64,000 nt of DNA from Psychroflexus halocasei (GTDB taxonomy: Bacteria > Bacteroidota > Bacteroidia > Flavobacteriales > Flavobacteriaceae), in NCBI RefSeq assembly GCF_900107595.1, contig NZ_FNQF01000008.1, positions 1-64,000 of the forward strand, in the 5' to 3' direction. Made by a program: the position numbers and the translations under genes. The notes under the pieces were generated by a model. The model was given only the letters and a program-made list of their open reading frames with translations, did no database searches and was not told the origin of the DNA. Shown one piece after another: positions 26,791-35,043 of this stretch; position 1 is the stretch's first letter, and every line of letters begins with the position of its first letter.

Positions 26791-27704
26791 GATTTATATT
26801 GTTTAAAACTGTTATGTAATTCTGTTTTTATTTCTTCTCTTAACCAATCTGGAGATAATACCTCTATTCGGCTTCCCATTTTTAATATGTGCATTTTAAA
26901 CTCAAAATTGGGTTTAAGATAAAATGAGACTTCAAGACGCTGATCATCAAGTTCTTTTTCCAGAGTCTGACTCTGATGCAAGGGCAAACTTCTCAGGTAT
27001 TTATACTGCTTTTCTGTAACAGCAACTCTGATGAATTCTTGCTTTTCTGAAGCATTATAATTTAACCCGACAACATTATTAAACTTATCAAGCTGTGTTT
27101 CAAATTCTGAGATTTTGATGGTCGAGTATTCGCTTAATTTTAAATCAGATATACGATCTAACCCAAAAGTGCGGATGTGTGTTTCACCTTCAGGAACACC
27201 AATTACATACCAACGGTTTAGGTATTCACGTATTTGCAAAGGCGTTATTTTGTAGTTGTGATGGGTTTCACGACTATAATTTTCATAGATAAAATTGACG
27301 CTTTGAGATTGTTTAACTGCTAAAAGCAATGGTTTTATCAAGTGAATACCTTTAAATTTTGAACTATCTTCTAGAGCGATTGTTTGCCTTAAAACATCAA
27401 AATCATTTAAACCTTGCTTAAATAATTCTCCTACATGTACAAGCTCTACATATCTTAGAAAGGACTGTATGCGCTGCTCATCTTCTTCTGAAAGCCTATA
27501 TCCGTTTCGAGTTGTGCAATATGTCAGTTCTATTCCGAAATCAAGCGACAAGGCTCTAAAATCTCTCTCTATCGTTCGTTTAGTCGTGACAATATTATAA
27601 TCATCAGCTAAACGATCAATTAGTTCAGATTTTGAGATGTATGGATATGCTTCAATTAAATGAAGAATTACATCTAAACGCTTTAAAAGTTTATATCCTG
27701 CCAT
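26787..27704 (-). CDS. WYL-domain transcriptional regulator
   Basis: The 305-residue protein has an N-terminal winged helix-turn-helix (about 5-60, 'ISKSELIDRLADDYNIVTTKRTIERDF'), a WYL domain (about 115-195, 'NFIYENYSRETHHNYKITPLQIREYLNRWYVIGV') and a C-terminal WCX extension. WYL domains sense ligands, often nucleotides or nucleic acids, and regulate defence genes; one represses a CRISPR system in Synechocystis. I use the ATG at 27704; a TTG three codons upstream is an alternative. It heads a possible operon with the HIRAN gene, the 48-residue protein and cas6. Hairpins upstream may be its operators. Confidence 0.9.
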   Translation of the reverse strand: MAGYKLLKRLDVILHLIEAYPYISKSELIDRLADDYNIVTTKRTIERDFRALSLDFGIELTYCTTRNGYRLSEEDEQRIQSFLRYVELVHVGELFKQGLNDFDVLRQTIALEDSSKFKGIHLIKPLLLAVKQSQSVNFIYENYSRETHHNYKITPLQIREYLNRWYVIGVPEGETHIRTFGLDRISDLKLSEYSTIKISEFETQLDKFNNVVGLNYNASEKQEFIRVAVTEKQYKYLRSLPLHQSQTLEKELDDQRLEVSFYLKPNFEFKMHILKMGSRIEVLSPDWLREEIKTELHNSFKQYKS

Positions 27705-28011
27705 AGTTTTCAAATTTAGATAAGGGGTTCGCCAAATAATGTCGGTGTAAGATATTTAAAAAATATCTTTTTTATGATTAAGCTATTACAGAAACTATGT
27801 TTTTCTATACTAACCCCATACTTCCTTCGTTATTCCTTCGATGTTTAGACGTTGTTTCCTCGGTATGACTGGCTTTACCGAAGAAAGATCGAACAAGCAT
27901 CGCGTGAGCATCGAACTAAGTATACTTGATGCATACACAAAGCATACCTATGCATAGACTGAAATCAGACTAAAACAGATGATGGGGAAGTGAAAAAACA
28001 AATATGAAGTC
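27705..28011. other. Gap with inverted repeats between WYL gene and cls
   Basis: No gene is visible. AAGATATTT/AAATATCTT (27749-27769) flanks a 3-base loop and is followed by T residues. A second hairpin pairs 27855-27865 with 27876-27886 (10 of 11 bp, TCGGTA...TACCGA). Further right are direct GCATCG/AGCATCGAAC repeats (27897-27920), AAGTATACTT and clustered TGCATA/GCATAC motifs (27928-27956). The first hairpin could be an operator of the WYL regulator or a terminator for rightward transcription; the rest has no obvious role. Confidence 0.45.
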
Positions 28012-29463
28012 CTATAAAAAAGGTGAGAGTAAACGGAAGATTTTTTCGAGAAGTTGCTGAGCTTTTGAGCGTTTGAGATAAAGCTCAGGGTCTATCATTT
28101 CGGAAGATTTGATATCTTTAAAAAATAAGGCCGACAACTCAGAATTCAATTTTTTGCTGTATACAATGGCATTGGCTTCAAAGTTTAAATCAAAACTACG
28201 ATAATCCATATTCGCAGAACCTACCATTGCTATATCATCATCAATACAAAGGGTTTTGGCATGCACAAAACCGCGCTCATATCTGTAAATTTCAACACCA
28301 TAATGTGATAATTCTGTGTAGTAAGATTGCGCTGCTAAATTCACCATCACGGAGTCAGATTTTCCTGGAACTAAAATTTTGATATCGATGTTTTTATTGG
28401 CTGCAATAATCAAAGCATCCATGAGGCTATTGCCAGGAATGAAATAAGGCGAGGTAATGTAGATGCTTTTTTTGGCCGAATTGATCGCTTCGATAAGTGT
28501 ATAGTAAATCACTGGCAAGTCGGAATCTGGCCCAGAGGAGACCACCTGCACAACATCACCTTTAAGCTGCGGAACAGCTTCTGGCCTTAATAAGTAATTT
28601 TGGTGTTCAGTTATGGGTGTTTTGCTGCAAAAATTCCAATCACTGATAAAGATGTATTGCAAGAAAAAGCTCGCCGAGCCATGAATTTTTAAATGCGTAT
28701 CTCGCCAAAAAATTTGATTTAAAGATAGATCATTTCTATATCTGTCGCTCACGTTAATGCCTCCTACAAACGAAGTCACCCCGTCAATAATGACAATTTT
28801 ACGGTGATTTCTATAATTTAATCTGTTGGCAAATGCGTACCAAATAATCTTATAAAAAGGGGCTGTTTCAACCCCGCCGGCTTCAAGTTTTCGAATAAAC
28901 TTTCTACCTAAGGCATGACTCCCAAAGTCATCATACATAAATCTGACCTCAACACCTTCCTGTGCTTTTCGCACTAAAACATCAGCGATTTGATTTCCGG
29001 TAATGTCATCTGCAAAAATGTAATATTGTAAATGAATGTGCTTTTGGGCGTTTTGAAGTGCTTCTAATAAAACTGGAAATTTATCTTCTCCATTTTCGAG
29101 CAAATCGATTTGATTATTGGCAGCAAGCGGATTTCGACCAGCTTGAGCCACAAAATTCACCAAGTTTGTATGTTGATTTGCAACCAATTTTTCATCAATA
29201 ACATCTTGGTGATATTTTTTTAAATTGGTTTCTATTTTCTCACGCAGCTTCACATCTTTGATGATCTTCTTGCTGTAAATTTTTCGTTTACGATAATTGA
29301 CACCAAAGGAAAAATAGAAGAAAATACCGAGTAAAGGCAGAAAGATTACTAACAAAATGTAGGCTAAAGCCTTTGTTGCGTCTCGTGTATCATAAAGAAT
29401 ACGCAAGATGACAAGGAAAATAAGTAAGCCGTATGCGATTTGTAAAAAAAGATGCAAACTCAA
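28012..29463 (-). CDS. cls: Cardiolipin synthase (phospholipase D family)
   Basis: The enzyme makes cardiolipin from phosphatidylglycerol at the inner membrane. Two N-terminal helices (about 4-24 and 31-52) are followed by two PLD domains, each with an HKD motif: 'HRKIVIIDG' (about 220-228) and 'HAKTLCIDD' (about 399-407). The 483-residue length is normal. It follows the DMT transporter gene on the same strand with 32 bases between. Confidence 0.95.
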   Translation of the reverse strand: MSLHLFLQIAYGLLIFLVILRILYDTRDATKALAYILLVIFLPLLGIFFYFSFGVNYRKRKIYSKKIIKDVKLREKIETNLKKYHQDVIDEKLVANQHTNLVNFVAQAGRNPLAANNQIDLLENGEDKFPVLLEALQNAQKHIHLQYYIFADDITGNQIADVLVRKAQEGVEVRFMYDDFGSHALGRKFIRKLEAGGVETAPFYKIIWYAFANRLNYRNHRKIVIIDGVTSFVGGINVSDRYRNDLSLNQIFWRDTHLKIHGSASFFLQYIFISDWNFCSKTPITEHQNYLLRPEAVPQLKGDVVQVVSSGPDSDLPVIYYTLIEAINSAKKSIYITSPYFIPGNSLMDALIIAANKNIDIKILVPGKSDSVMVNLAAQSYYTELSHYGVEIYRYERGFVHAKTLCIDDDIAMVGSANMDYRSFDLNFEANAIVYSKKLNSELSALFFKDIKSSEMIDPELYLKRSKAQQLLEKIFRLLSPFL

Positions 29464-29495
29464 TAATATTAGAACTCTAATTTAAGCTTAATATT

Positions 29496-30395
29496 TTAAC
29501 GCGGCGTCACTTGTGGTTTCTTTTTCTTTTCACGTATTAAATAAATTCCGATTAAAATTAAAACAGCTCCTAACAGATACCAAATATTAAATTCTTCACC
29601 ATCTAAAACGCCCCAAATCACAGCGACGACAGGTAAAAGATATGAAACTGTACTTGCAAAAACCGCTGATGTATCTTGAATCAATTTATAAAATAAAACA
29701 ATACCAATAGCTGTCCCGAAAATACTGAGCAAGCTCATAAAGCCAAGCGCCTCAATAGCAGCTGCATCAAAATCTTTTGTAAAAAATCCTGAAAAAATCA
29801 ATATAAACATCGAAGGAACCATCCAGATGGTAAAAACGCCACTAGAAACATGGATAGACTTGACTTCTTGTAATTTGAGTTTAATAATTAAAGCAGAAAT
29901 TGCATAACATGCAGAAGCCAAAACCATGAGAAGTGTGTAGGCGATTTGGCTATCTTCTGTTTTACTTTCTGAAAAATAAAGCAGAACGGCCGCACCTAAA
30001 AAACCGATAATTGCGCCAAACACTTGTGTTAAGCGGCTCTTGATCCCAAAGAGCATAAAAGCTAATACCAAAACAAAAATAGGCTCTAAACTATTGATGA
30101 TTCCCGCCAATGAACTTCCGACTTGCGTTTGTGCAATCGGGAATAAAAACATGGGTAAAAAGTTACCAAAAAAGCCTGCTGCACCAACCCATAAAGCATC
30201 GCGTCTGCTCATTTTTCGTAAAGCTGGTATTCCTAAATAAGAAAGAATCAAGCCTGCTAAGCCTACCCTAAAAGCGCCAATTTGAAATGGTGTAAAGGCT
30301 AAAAGTGATTTCTTAATCAAAATAAAGGAGCTTCCCCAAGTGATTGCCATGATGGTGAGTAAAAACCATTTATTTTTGAAGATTTTGATGTCCAT
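29496..30395 (-). CDS. DMT-superfamily transporter (EamA)
   Basis: The 299-residue inner-membrane protein has ten predicted helices in two EamA repeats. 'AITWGSSFILIKKSLLAFTPFQIGAFRVGLAGLIL' near the N-terminus and 'ASTVSYLLPVVAVIWGVLDGEE' in the second repeat are typical. Members export or exchange metabolites such as amino acids or purines; the substrate is not deducible. It ends with a basic tail and lies just upstream of cls, likely co-transcribed. Confidence 0.9.
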   Translation of the reverse strand: MDIKIFKNKWFLLTIMAITWGSSFILIKKSLLAFTPFQIGAFRVGLAGLILSYLGIPALRKMSRRDALWVGAAGFFGNFLPMFLFPIAQTQVGSSLAGIINSLEPIFVLVLAFMLFGIKSRLTQVFGAIIGFLGAAVLLYFSESKTEDSQIAYTLLMVLASACYAISALIIKLKLQEVKSIHVSSGVFTIWMVPSMFILIFSGFFTKDFDAAAIEALGFMSLLSIFGTAIGIVLFYKLIQDTSAVFASTVSYLLPVVAVIWGVLDGEEFNIWYLLGAVLILIGIYLIREKKKKPQVTPR

Positions 30396-30424
30396 GGGTG
30401 TATTTTTAAAAGTTTAAAAAAGAA

Positions 30425-30505
30425 AAACTGTTTTAAAACAAGCTTAGCTTTTGCTTTAAAACAGTTTAAAAATGTCATATGATCTTGCAAGACATGCAGT
30501 CTTGC
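30425..30505 (-). terminator. Tandem hairpins ending the META lipoprotein gene
   Basis: Reading leftward from the META stop there is first GCAAGAC/GTCTTGC with a 5-base loop (30487-30505). Then follows AAACTGTTTTAAA (30425-30437) pairing with TTTAAAACAGTTT (30455-30467), leading into a T-rich run on the minus strand. Confidence 0.7.
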
Positions 30506-30515
30506 GTTACGTATT

Positions 30516-31346
30516 TTATAGTGCTGTGAAACTGGCTAATTCTTTGCCATTATCATTATAAAGTTTTAATTGATCGTTTTCGATTGTATAAGACGTGCTG
30601 TGCTCAAATACTTTCAAGAAAATCGCTTCTTTAAATTCAACATCAGGACAAGCCTTTAGGGTTGAAATCATTTGAGAAAACTCAATGCCTTTATCTTTAT
30701 TTAAGCTGTAAGCTCCCGAAAATGTATTACAGCCAGAAAAGCCAGTAATTTTGTTGTCTTCTAAAAATTCGAAGTGTAATTTGTTATTTTCTTTAGATTC
30801 GAACTTAACAGGCTCGCCTTTTAGAGTTTTAAGTTCCCATTGACCTAAATCCATAACTTTTGCCTTGGAAGCTTTATAAGTTAAGACAGCGATAATTTCA
30901 TCTTGTGTATTAAGTAAACTCAATTTTTTGTCATCTAATTTAAAAGATGATGTTTGACTTAAAACCTCAAGGAATTCATTTTCTTTGTTATTTTGCTCTG
31001 GGCAGCTACGACGCGTTGTGGCGACATCTTTAAACTTTAAGCTTGAATTTTCGCCAAGTTCATAAGCCCCCATTATTTGATTACAACCTGTGTATCCGCT
31101 TACTTTATCATCTTCACTTAACATGAAGTGGACTTCTTGTTGCTCTTCAGCCGGTTTCTTAACTTCTTCACCCTTGATTTTAGATAAAGTCCAAACTGCA
31201 GCTGTTAGTTGTGATTTTATGGCTTGCTCTTGAGCCTCGTTATTTTCTTTTGTTGCTGGTTCAGTATTCTGATCCGAGTCTTTTTTATTTTGCTGACATG
31301 CCGTTGTTAAAACAAGGGCACATAAGATAAAACTTAGTTTTTTCAT
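30516..31346 (-). CDS. Lipoprotein with two META domains (HslJ-like)
   Basis: The 276-residue protein has a lipoprotein signal 'ILCALVLTTACQQNKK' (Cys17), a low-complexity linker rich in Glu and Gln, and two tandem META domains (about 50-150 and 163-272). Each carries the core 'GYTGCNQIMGAYEL' or 'GFSGCNTFSGAYSL' and a second Cys ('RRSCPEQ', 'LKACPDV') that could form a disulfide. META/HslJ proteins occur at the outer membrane and relate to stress or antibiotic tolerance; the precise role is unknown. It is monocistronic, ending at tandem hairpins. Confidence 0.9.
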   Translation of the reverse strand: MKKLSFILCALVLTTACQQNKKDSDQNTEPATKENNEAQEQAIKSQLTAAVWTLSKIKGEEVKKPAEEQQEVHFMLSEDDKVSGYTGCNQIMGAYELGENSSLKFKDVATTRRSCPEQNNKENEFLEVLSQTSSFKLDDKKLSLLNTQDEIIAVLTYKASKAKVMDLGQWELKTLKGEPVKFESKENNKLHFEFLEDNKITGFSGCNTFSGAYSLNKDKGIEFSQMISTLKACPDVEFKEAIFLKVFEHSTSYTIENDQLKLYNDNGKELASFTAL

Positions 31347-31454
31347 GATGATATTTTTGCAAAAATGATTAATAAAATCTAATAGACTGATTTAATTAAT
31401 AAGCTCTTAACAAAAAATAGATCATCAAAAATAGAATCCGCAACTCAAAATGGA

Positions 31455-31943
31455 TTACGCCTTGAGTTGCAAGCTTTTAATTCTTTCAAAAAGCTCTCCT
31501 TCAAAAGGACCTCTCACTTTTCCGAAGTTAATGATGTCACGTGATGGCACAAAGTTAATTGGCGACTCTGTTACTCCTTTTTGCTTAAGCCAGTCTGTTA
31601 ATTGTTCTGCAGAACTCAAAAAAACCAATTCTCCTATCTGCGCCCAAGCATGCGCGCCGGCGCACATCGGGCAATGCTCACCGCTTGTGTAAAGAGTTGC
31701 TTTTTGTCGTTCTTCAATATCTAGATTATCACAAGCCCATTGTGCTAAATCAATTTCAGGATGTGCTAAAACTGTTTTCTCGTTGATGCGATTTCTTGAA
31801 GTTGCTAAAATATTTTCGTTCTCTCCAACAAGTACAGATCCAAATGGTTTATCACCTGCTTTCAGTGCTTCTTCGGCAAGGTTTACGCACATTTCTAAAA
31901 AATACTTATCCTGTTTGCTCAATTGATCTTTTTCCTGTGACAT
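31455..31943 (-). CDS. Nucleoside/guanine deaminase, CDA fold
   Basis: The 162-residue protein has the zinc site of the cytidine/deoxycytidylate deaminase superfamily: 'LAHPEIDLAQ' (His and catalytic Glu, about 60-69) and 'SGEHCPMCAGAHAW' (the two Cys, about 89-102). 'GDKPFGSVLV' near residue 30 fits guanine deaminase or nucleoside deaminase rather than the tRNA enzyme TadA. The next gene is a hydroxyisourate hydrolase, so guanine-to-xanthine deamination in purine breakdown is plausible; the substrate is inferred. Confidence 0.85.
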   Translation of the reverse strand: MSQEKDQLSKQDKYFLEMCVNLAEEALKAGDKPFGSVLVGENENILATSRNRINEKTVLAHPEIDLAQWACDNLDIEERQKATLYTSGEHCPMCAGAHAWAQIGELVFLSSAEQLTDWLKQKGVTESPINFVPSRDIINFGKVRGPFEGELFERIKSLQLKA

Positions 31944-32006
31944 GTTTATAATATAAATTAATGTTGAGAATCTTAAAGATACTTAAATCAAATGAATCCG
32001 ACAAAA

Positions 32007-32414
32007 TCAGCTTCCTCTATAAGTTGAGTAACCGTAAGCTGACAAGGTAATTGGGACATGATAGTGCTTTTGGTTTTCGATTTCAAAAACAACTTCAATG
32101 TATGGATAAAAGCTATTGATATCATTGGATTTAAAATAAGCTTTTGTTTTAAATCTCAATTTATAAATACCTAAGTTATCTTGTTGTTGAGATAAGAAAT
32201 CATTAATTCGTCCTGAAGTCAAAGTTTTCTTTGTGGCAACCAAATGCCAAGTGTCATTTTGAGCATTATATTTTTCAAGCTGAACCTCAACATTTGGTGC
32301 AGGTTGACCTGTTGAAATGTCAAGAATATGAGTTGAAAGTTGGCCTTCTTTTTGCTGAGCAAAACTCGTTAAACTGATAAAGCTAAAAACGAGGCTAAAT
32401 AAGATTGTTTTCAT
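32007..32414 (-). CDS. Secreted 5-hydroxyisourate hydrolase (transthyretin-like)
   Basis: HIUase opens 5-hydroxyisourate in urate breakdown. The mature domain shows 'LSTHILDISTGQPAPNVEVQLE' with the active-site His and the closing 'YGYSTYRGS' motif of the family. I use the ATG at 32414 (135 residues), which starts 'MKTILFSLVFSFISLTSFAQQ', a clear signal peptide, so the enzyme should act in the periplasm; the upstream 17 codons look spurious. It is next to a purine-type deaminase on the same strand. Confidence 0.9.
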   Translation of the reverse strand: MKTILFSLVFSFISLTSFAQQKEGQLSTHILDISTGQPAPNVEVQLEKYNAQNDTWHLVATKKTLTSGRINDFLSQQQDNLGIYKLRFKTKAYFKSNDINSFYPYIEVVFEIENQKHYHVPITLSAYGYSTYRGS

Positions 32415-32492
32415 TTTATTTTTTATTTGCAAAACTAAGGGAATTGAATTCCCATCATTTATCACAAGTCATAAAAGTTTATGAAAAACAAA

Positions 32493-32535
32493 ACTGGCTC
32501 AAAATTTTCAAAAATAAATGAAAACCTGAGCCAGT
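32493..32535 (-). terminator. Terminator of the susCD-thioredoxin operon
   Basis: ACTGGCTCA (32493-32501) pairs with TGAGCCAGT (32527-32535). On the minus strand the stem is followed by TTTGTTTTTC. It lies 30 bases past the stop of the thioredoxin lipoprotein gene. The long loop makes it weaker than usual. Confidence 0.6.
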
Positions 32536-32564
32536 CTCTGATCATGAATCTTTTAACCGCTTGA

Positions 32565-33623
32565 TTACATATCTAAGCTATCAAATAATTCTTTAAGCTT
32601 ATCTTCTGATGGACGTGGTGCATCTGCACTCACAATTCTCCCTTCAGGATCAAGCAAAATAAAACGTGGAATTCCGTAAATAAAGTAATCTTTTACAAAC
32701 TGAGATTCCATTGCATTATCAGCTAAAAGTTGAGTGCCATGCAAGTTTCTCTTCTCGATTAAGTCACGCCATTTTTGCTCGTCTTCTTTTTTATCAAGAG
32801 AAACAGCAAGGAATTTAATATTATCATTCTTGTATTGTTCCTCAATTTTTTTCATAAAAGGAATTTCATACAAGCAAGGCACACACCAAGTCGCCCACAT
32901 ATCGATATAAACATAGCTTCCTCTAAAATCTTTTAAAGAAGAAGTACCGCCGTCATAGTTCATGTAATCCTCAAAAAGTGGTGATTCTTTACCCACACCA
33001 ACTTTTTCATTCATCTTAAGTTGGTCTTCACGTTGTGCTGCCAATGATGTTACAAGTTCATCAATCTTCTTCTTTTCTGATGTGATAAACTTTTCATCTA
33101 ACTGATCTTTATTTTCTTCTAAACGCTTGTTGAGTTTATCAGAAAAATCGGTCATTGCTTTGTTGTACTTTTCTTCTTCTAAAGAGAGGAAGTCGCGATA
33201 ATCTTCACCAAAAAGCGCATTTGTTTCTTTAGACCTCTTTCTTAGACTAGCATTTTCTTCAGCACCTTCACCTTTTATTTTTAAAGATTTAGAAGCGCTT
33301 TCTGAATCGAAATTCAGTGTCATATCAAAGCCATTTTGAACATAAAGTCCAAAAACATCTTTATAAGACGCATTAAAATAAACAGGGTTTTCAAGCTTTA
33401 AAGTATCATGAAATTTCCCGTTTTCATCAACTTCAATCATTTGTGTTTTTGAAGTTTTAGGATTGTAAAGCCTAAAATTAACGCCTTCTTTAGGGTTGGC
33501 AACTTCTCCTTTAATAATGGCATAATCAGGAGTTGGCTCTGGTGCTTTATCGCACGCAAAGAATAAACTCATAGCGCCTGCAAGGAATAATGTTGATTTA
33601 GTTCGCATATTTATCATTTTCAT
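32565..33623 (-). CDS. TlpA-like thioredoxin lipoprotein with DUF4369
   Basis: The 352-residue protein has a lipoprotein signal ending 'AGAMSLFFACDK' (Cys about 24). An N-terminal DUF4369-type beta domain (about 35-125), a charged helical linker (130-205) and a C-terminal TlpA/AhpC thioredoxin domain (210-350) follow. The redox site is 'WATWCVPC', with a cis-Pro in 'YGIPRFILLD'. It probably reduces or isomerises disulfides in the periplasm. It follows susD by 8 bases and is probably part of the same operon, which has no polysaccharide-degrading enzyme. Confidence 0.9.
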   Translation of the reverse strand: MKMINMRTKSTLFLAGAMSLFFACDKAPEPTPDYAIIKGEVANPKEGVNFRLYNPKTSKTQMIEVDENGKFHDTLKLENPVYFNASYKDVFGLYVQNGFDMTLNFDSESASKSLKIKGEGAEENASLRKRSKETNALFGEDYRDFLSLEEEKYNKAMTDFSDKLNKRLEENKDQLDEKFITSEKKKIDELVTSLAAQREDQLKMNEKVGVGKESPLFEDYMNYDGGTSSLKDFRGSYVYIDMWATWCVPCLYEIPFMKKIEEQYKNDNIKFLAVSLDKKEDEQKWRDLIEKRNLHGTQLLADNAMESQFVKDYFIYGIPRFILLDPEGRIVSADAPRPSEDKLKELFDSLDM

Positions 33624-33631
33624 ATTTAAAA

Positions 33632-35032
33632 TTAATAACCTGGATTTTGTTCAAGGTTTGTGTTTCCAATCACTGCTTGATCTGGCATTGGAAAAATGTA
33701 TTTATACTCTTGATCTAGCGACTGCTTAACATCAGCAGCATTGATATCGCCTAAGATACTAAATCTCACTAAATCGAAAAGTGGTTCGCCATTTTCAAAG
33801 AACAATTCTAATAATTTTTCTTGTCTTACTTCTTCTAATAATTCCGCATTATCGGTTGTTGTTGAAGGTGCAACACCTGCACGTGTACGGATTTCATTTA
33901 AAAGACTTAATGCTTCAGTATCATCTCCACTTGGGTCTCTTAATAAAGCTTCTGCTCTGATTAAATAAATCTCAGCTAATCTTAAATGATACATCGTGTT
34001 ATTTTCATTTTCAGCATTAGAAATAAATGGATATTTACCATTAGCATTATTTCCTTTTGTCATATCAGAATATGCATAGGCAAATCTCGGATCGTAATCA
34101 GCACCTGAAGAGACAACTCCAGCGCCTGGTACTTGCGCATCAGAAAGTGCACGTAAAGTTTCGCTGTATGTTGTTTGTTTCACTTGAGACATTTGCGTTC
34201 CTCCTTCAGATCCGGAGCCATGTACTGGCGCAAACAAAACTTCTGGGGAGTTGTAGGTGTTTGTGAAAATTGAAGCATAATCAGTTTCCAAAGCGTAACC
34301 TTCAGCGTTATTGATCACTTCATCAGCTAAGCTAGCTGCACCTTGGTAATCATTCATATATAAAAGAACTTTTGCTTTTAAGGCTTGCGCAGTCACTTTT
34401 CCGACTAAAAAATGAGGAATATTACTCGGACCATTTGCAATTGCATCATCTAAATCTTCAAGAATAAAATCATAAGATTCTTGGACTGTACTTCTTGGAA
34501 TAGAAACTATTTCAGTAGAAAAATTAGTTTTTAAAACAATACCGTAAGGTGAAGATAAATCATAATGCTCACCAAAGTAACGCAACAACTTAAATGAAAC
34601 CAAAGCGCGCATTGTCTTTGCTTCTGCAATCATAGACGCTTTTCTTTCGTCACTGATGCCAACAGCTGCTCCTTCTTCTAATTTTCCAATTAAAAAGTTT
34701 GCAGAGTTGATAATTTTATAGTGTCCGTTATAGAGATTAGACAAAAATGGATTCTGAACCTTAACAGTGTTGTTATTCATACCGTTCATCCCGCTTAAAA
34801 AACCAGAGATTCTTCCTTCATTTCCATAAGCCGCCAAATGCAACGGGAAGAAGCTGACATCAAACTCTCGGCTTAAATCGTAAACACCATTTAATATACG
34901 TTGTGCACTCGCTTCGTCTCTAATTGCATCTTCAGGGGTCAATTGATAATATGGTTCAACATCATCAACCGAGCAAGATGCAGATAATGCGATGAGTGAT
35001 AGAATTATTAATTTATTGATAAATTTTTTCAT
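33632..35032 (-). CDS. RagB/SusD nutrient-binding outer-membrane lipoprotein
   Basis: SusD-like proteins form the lid over SusC-type transporters. The signal 'LIILSLIALSASCSVDD' gives lipidation at Cys20. The TPR-bearing N-terminal SusD domain (about 22-240, 'ILNGVYDLSREFD', 'KTMRALVSFKLLRYFGEHY') and the C-terminal RagB domain ('YHLRLAEIYLIRAEALLR', 'FENGEPLFDLVRF') are both present. At 466 residues it is normal for the smaller RagB type. It follows susC by 11 bases. Confidence 0.96.
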   Translation of the reverse strand: MKKFINKLIILSLIALSASCSVDDVEPYYQLTPEDAIRDEASAQRILNGVYDLSREFDVSFFPLHLAAYGNEGRISGFLSGMNGMNNNTVKVQNPFLSNLYNGHYKIINSANFLIGKLEEGAAVGISDERKASMIAEAKTMRALVSFKLLRYFGEHYDLSSPYGIVLKTNFSTEIVSIPRSTVQESYDFILEDLDDAIANGPSNIPHFLVGKVTAQALKAKVLLYMNDYQGAASLADEVINNAEGYALETDYASIFTNTYNSPEVLFAPVHGSGSEGGTQMSQVKQTTYSETLRALSDAQVPGAGVVSSGADYDPRFAYAYSDMTKGNNANGKYPFISNAENENNTMYHLRLAEIYLIRAEALLRDPSGDDTEALSLLNEIRTRAGVAPSTTTDNAELLEEVRQEKLLELFFENGEPLFDLVRFSILGDINAADVKQSLDQEYKYIFPMPDQAVIGNTNLEQNPGY

Positions 35033-35043
35033 TTTTATATTTT

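Noticed and set aside
15443-27713. CRISPR-associated transposon or toxin-antitoxin in the island
   Set aside because: No transposase, Tn7-like genes or toxin pair seen; Cas3 and the adaptation genes are intact.
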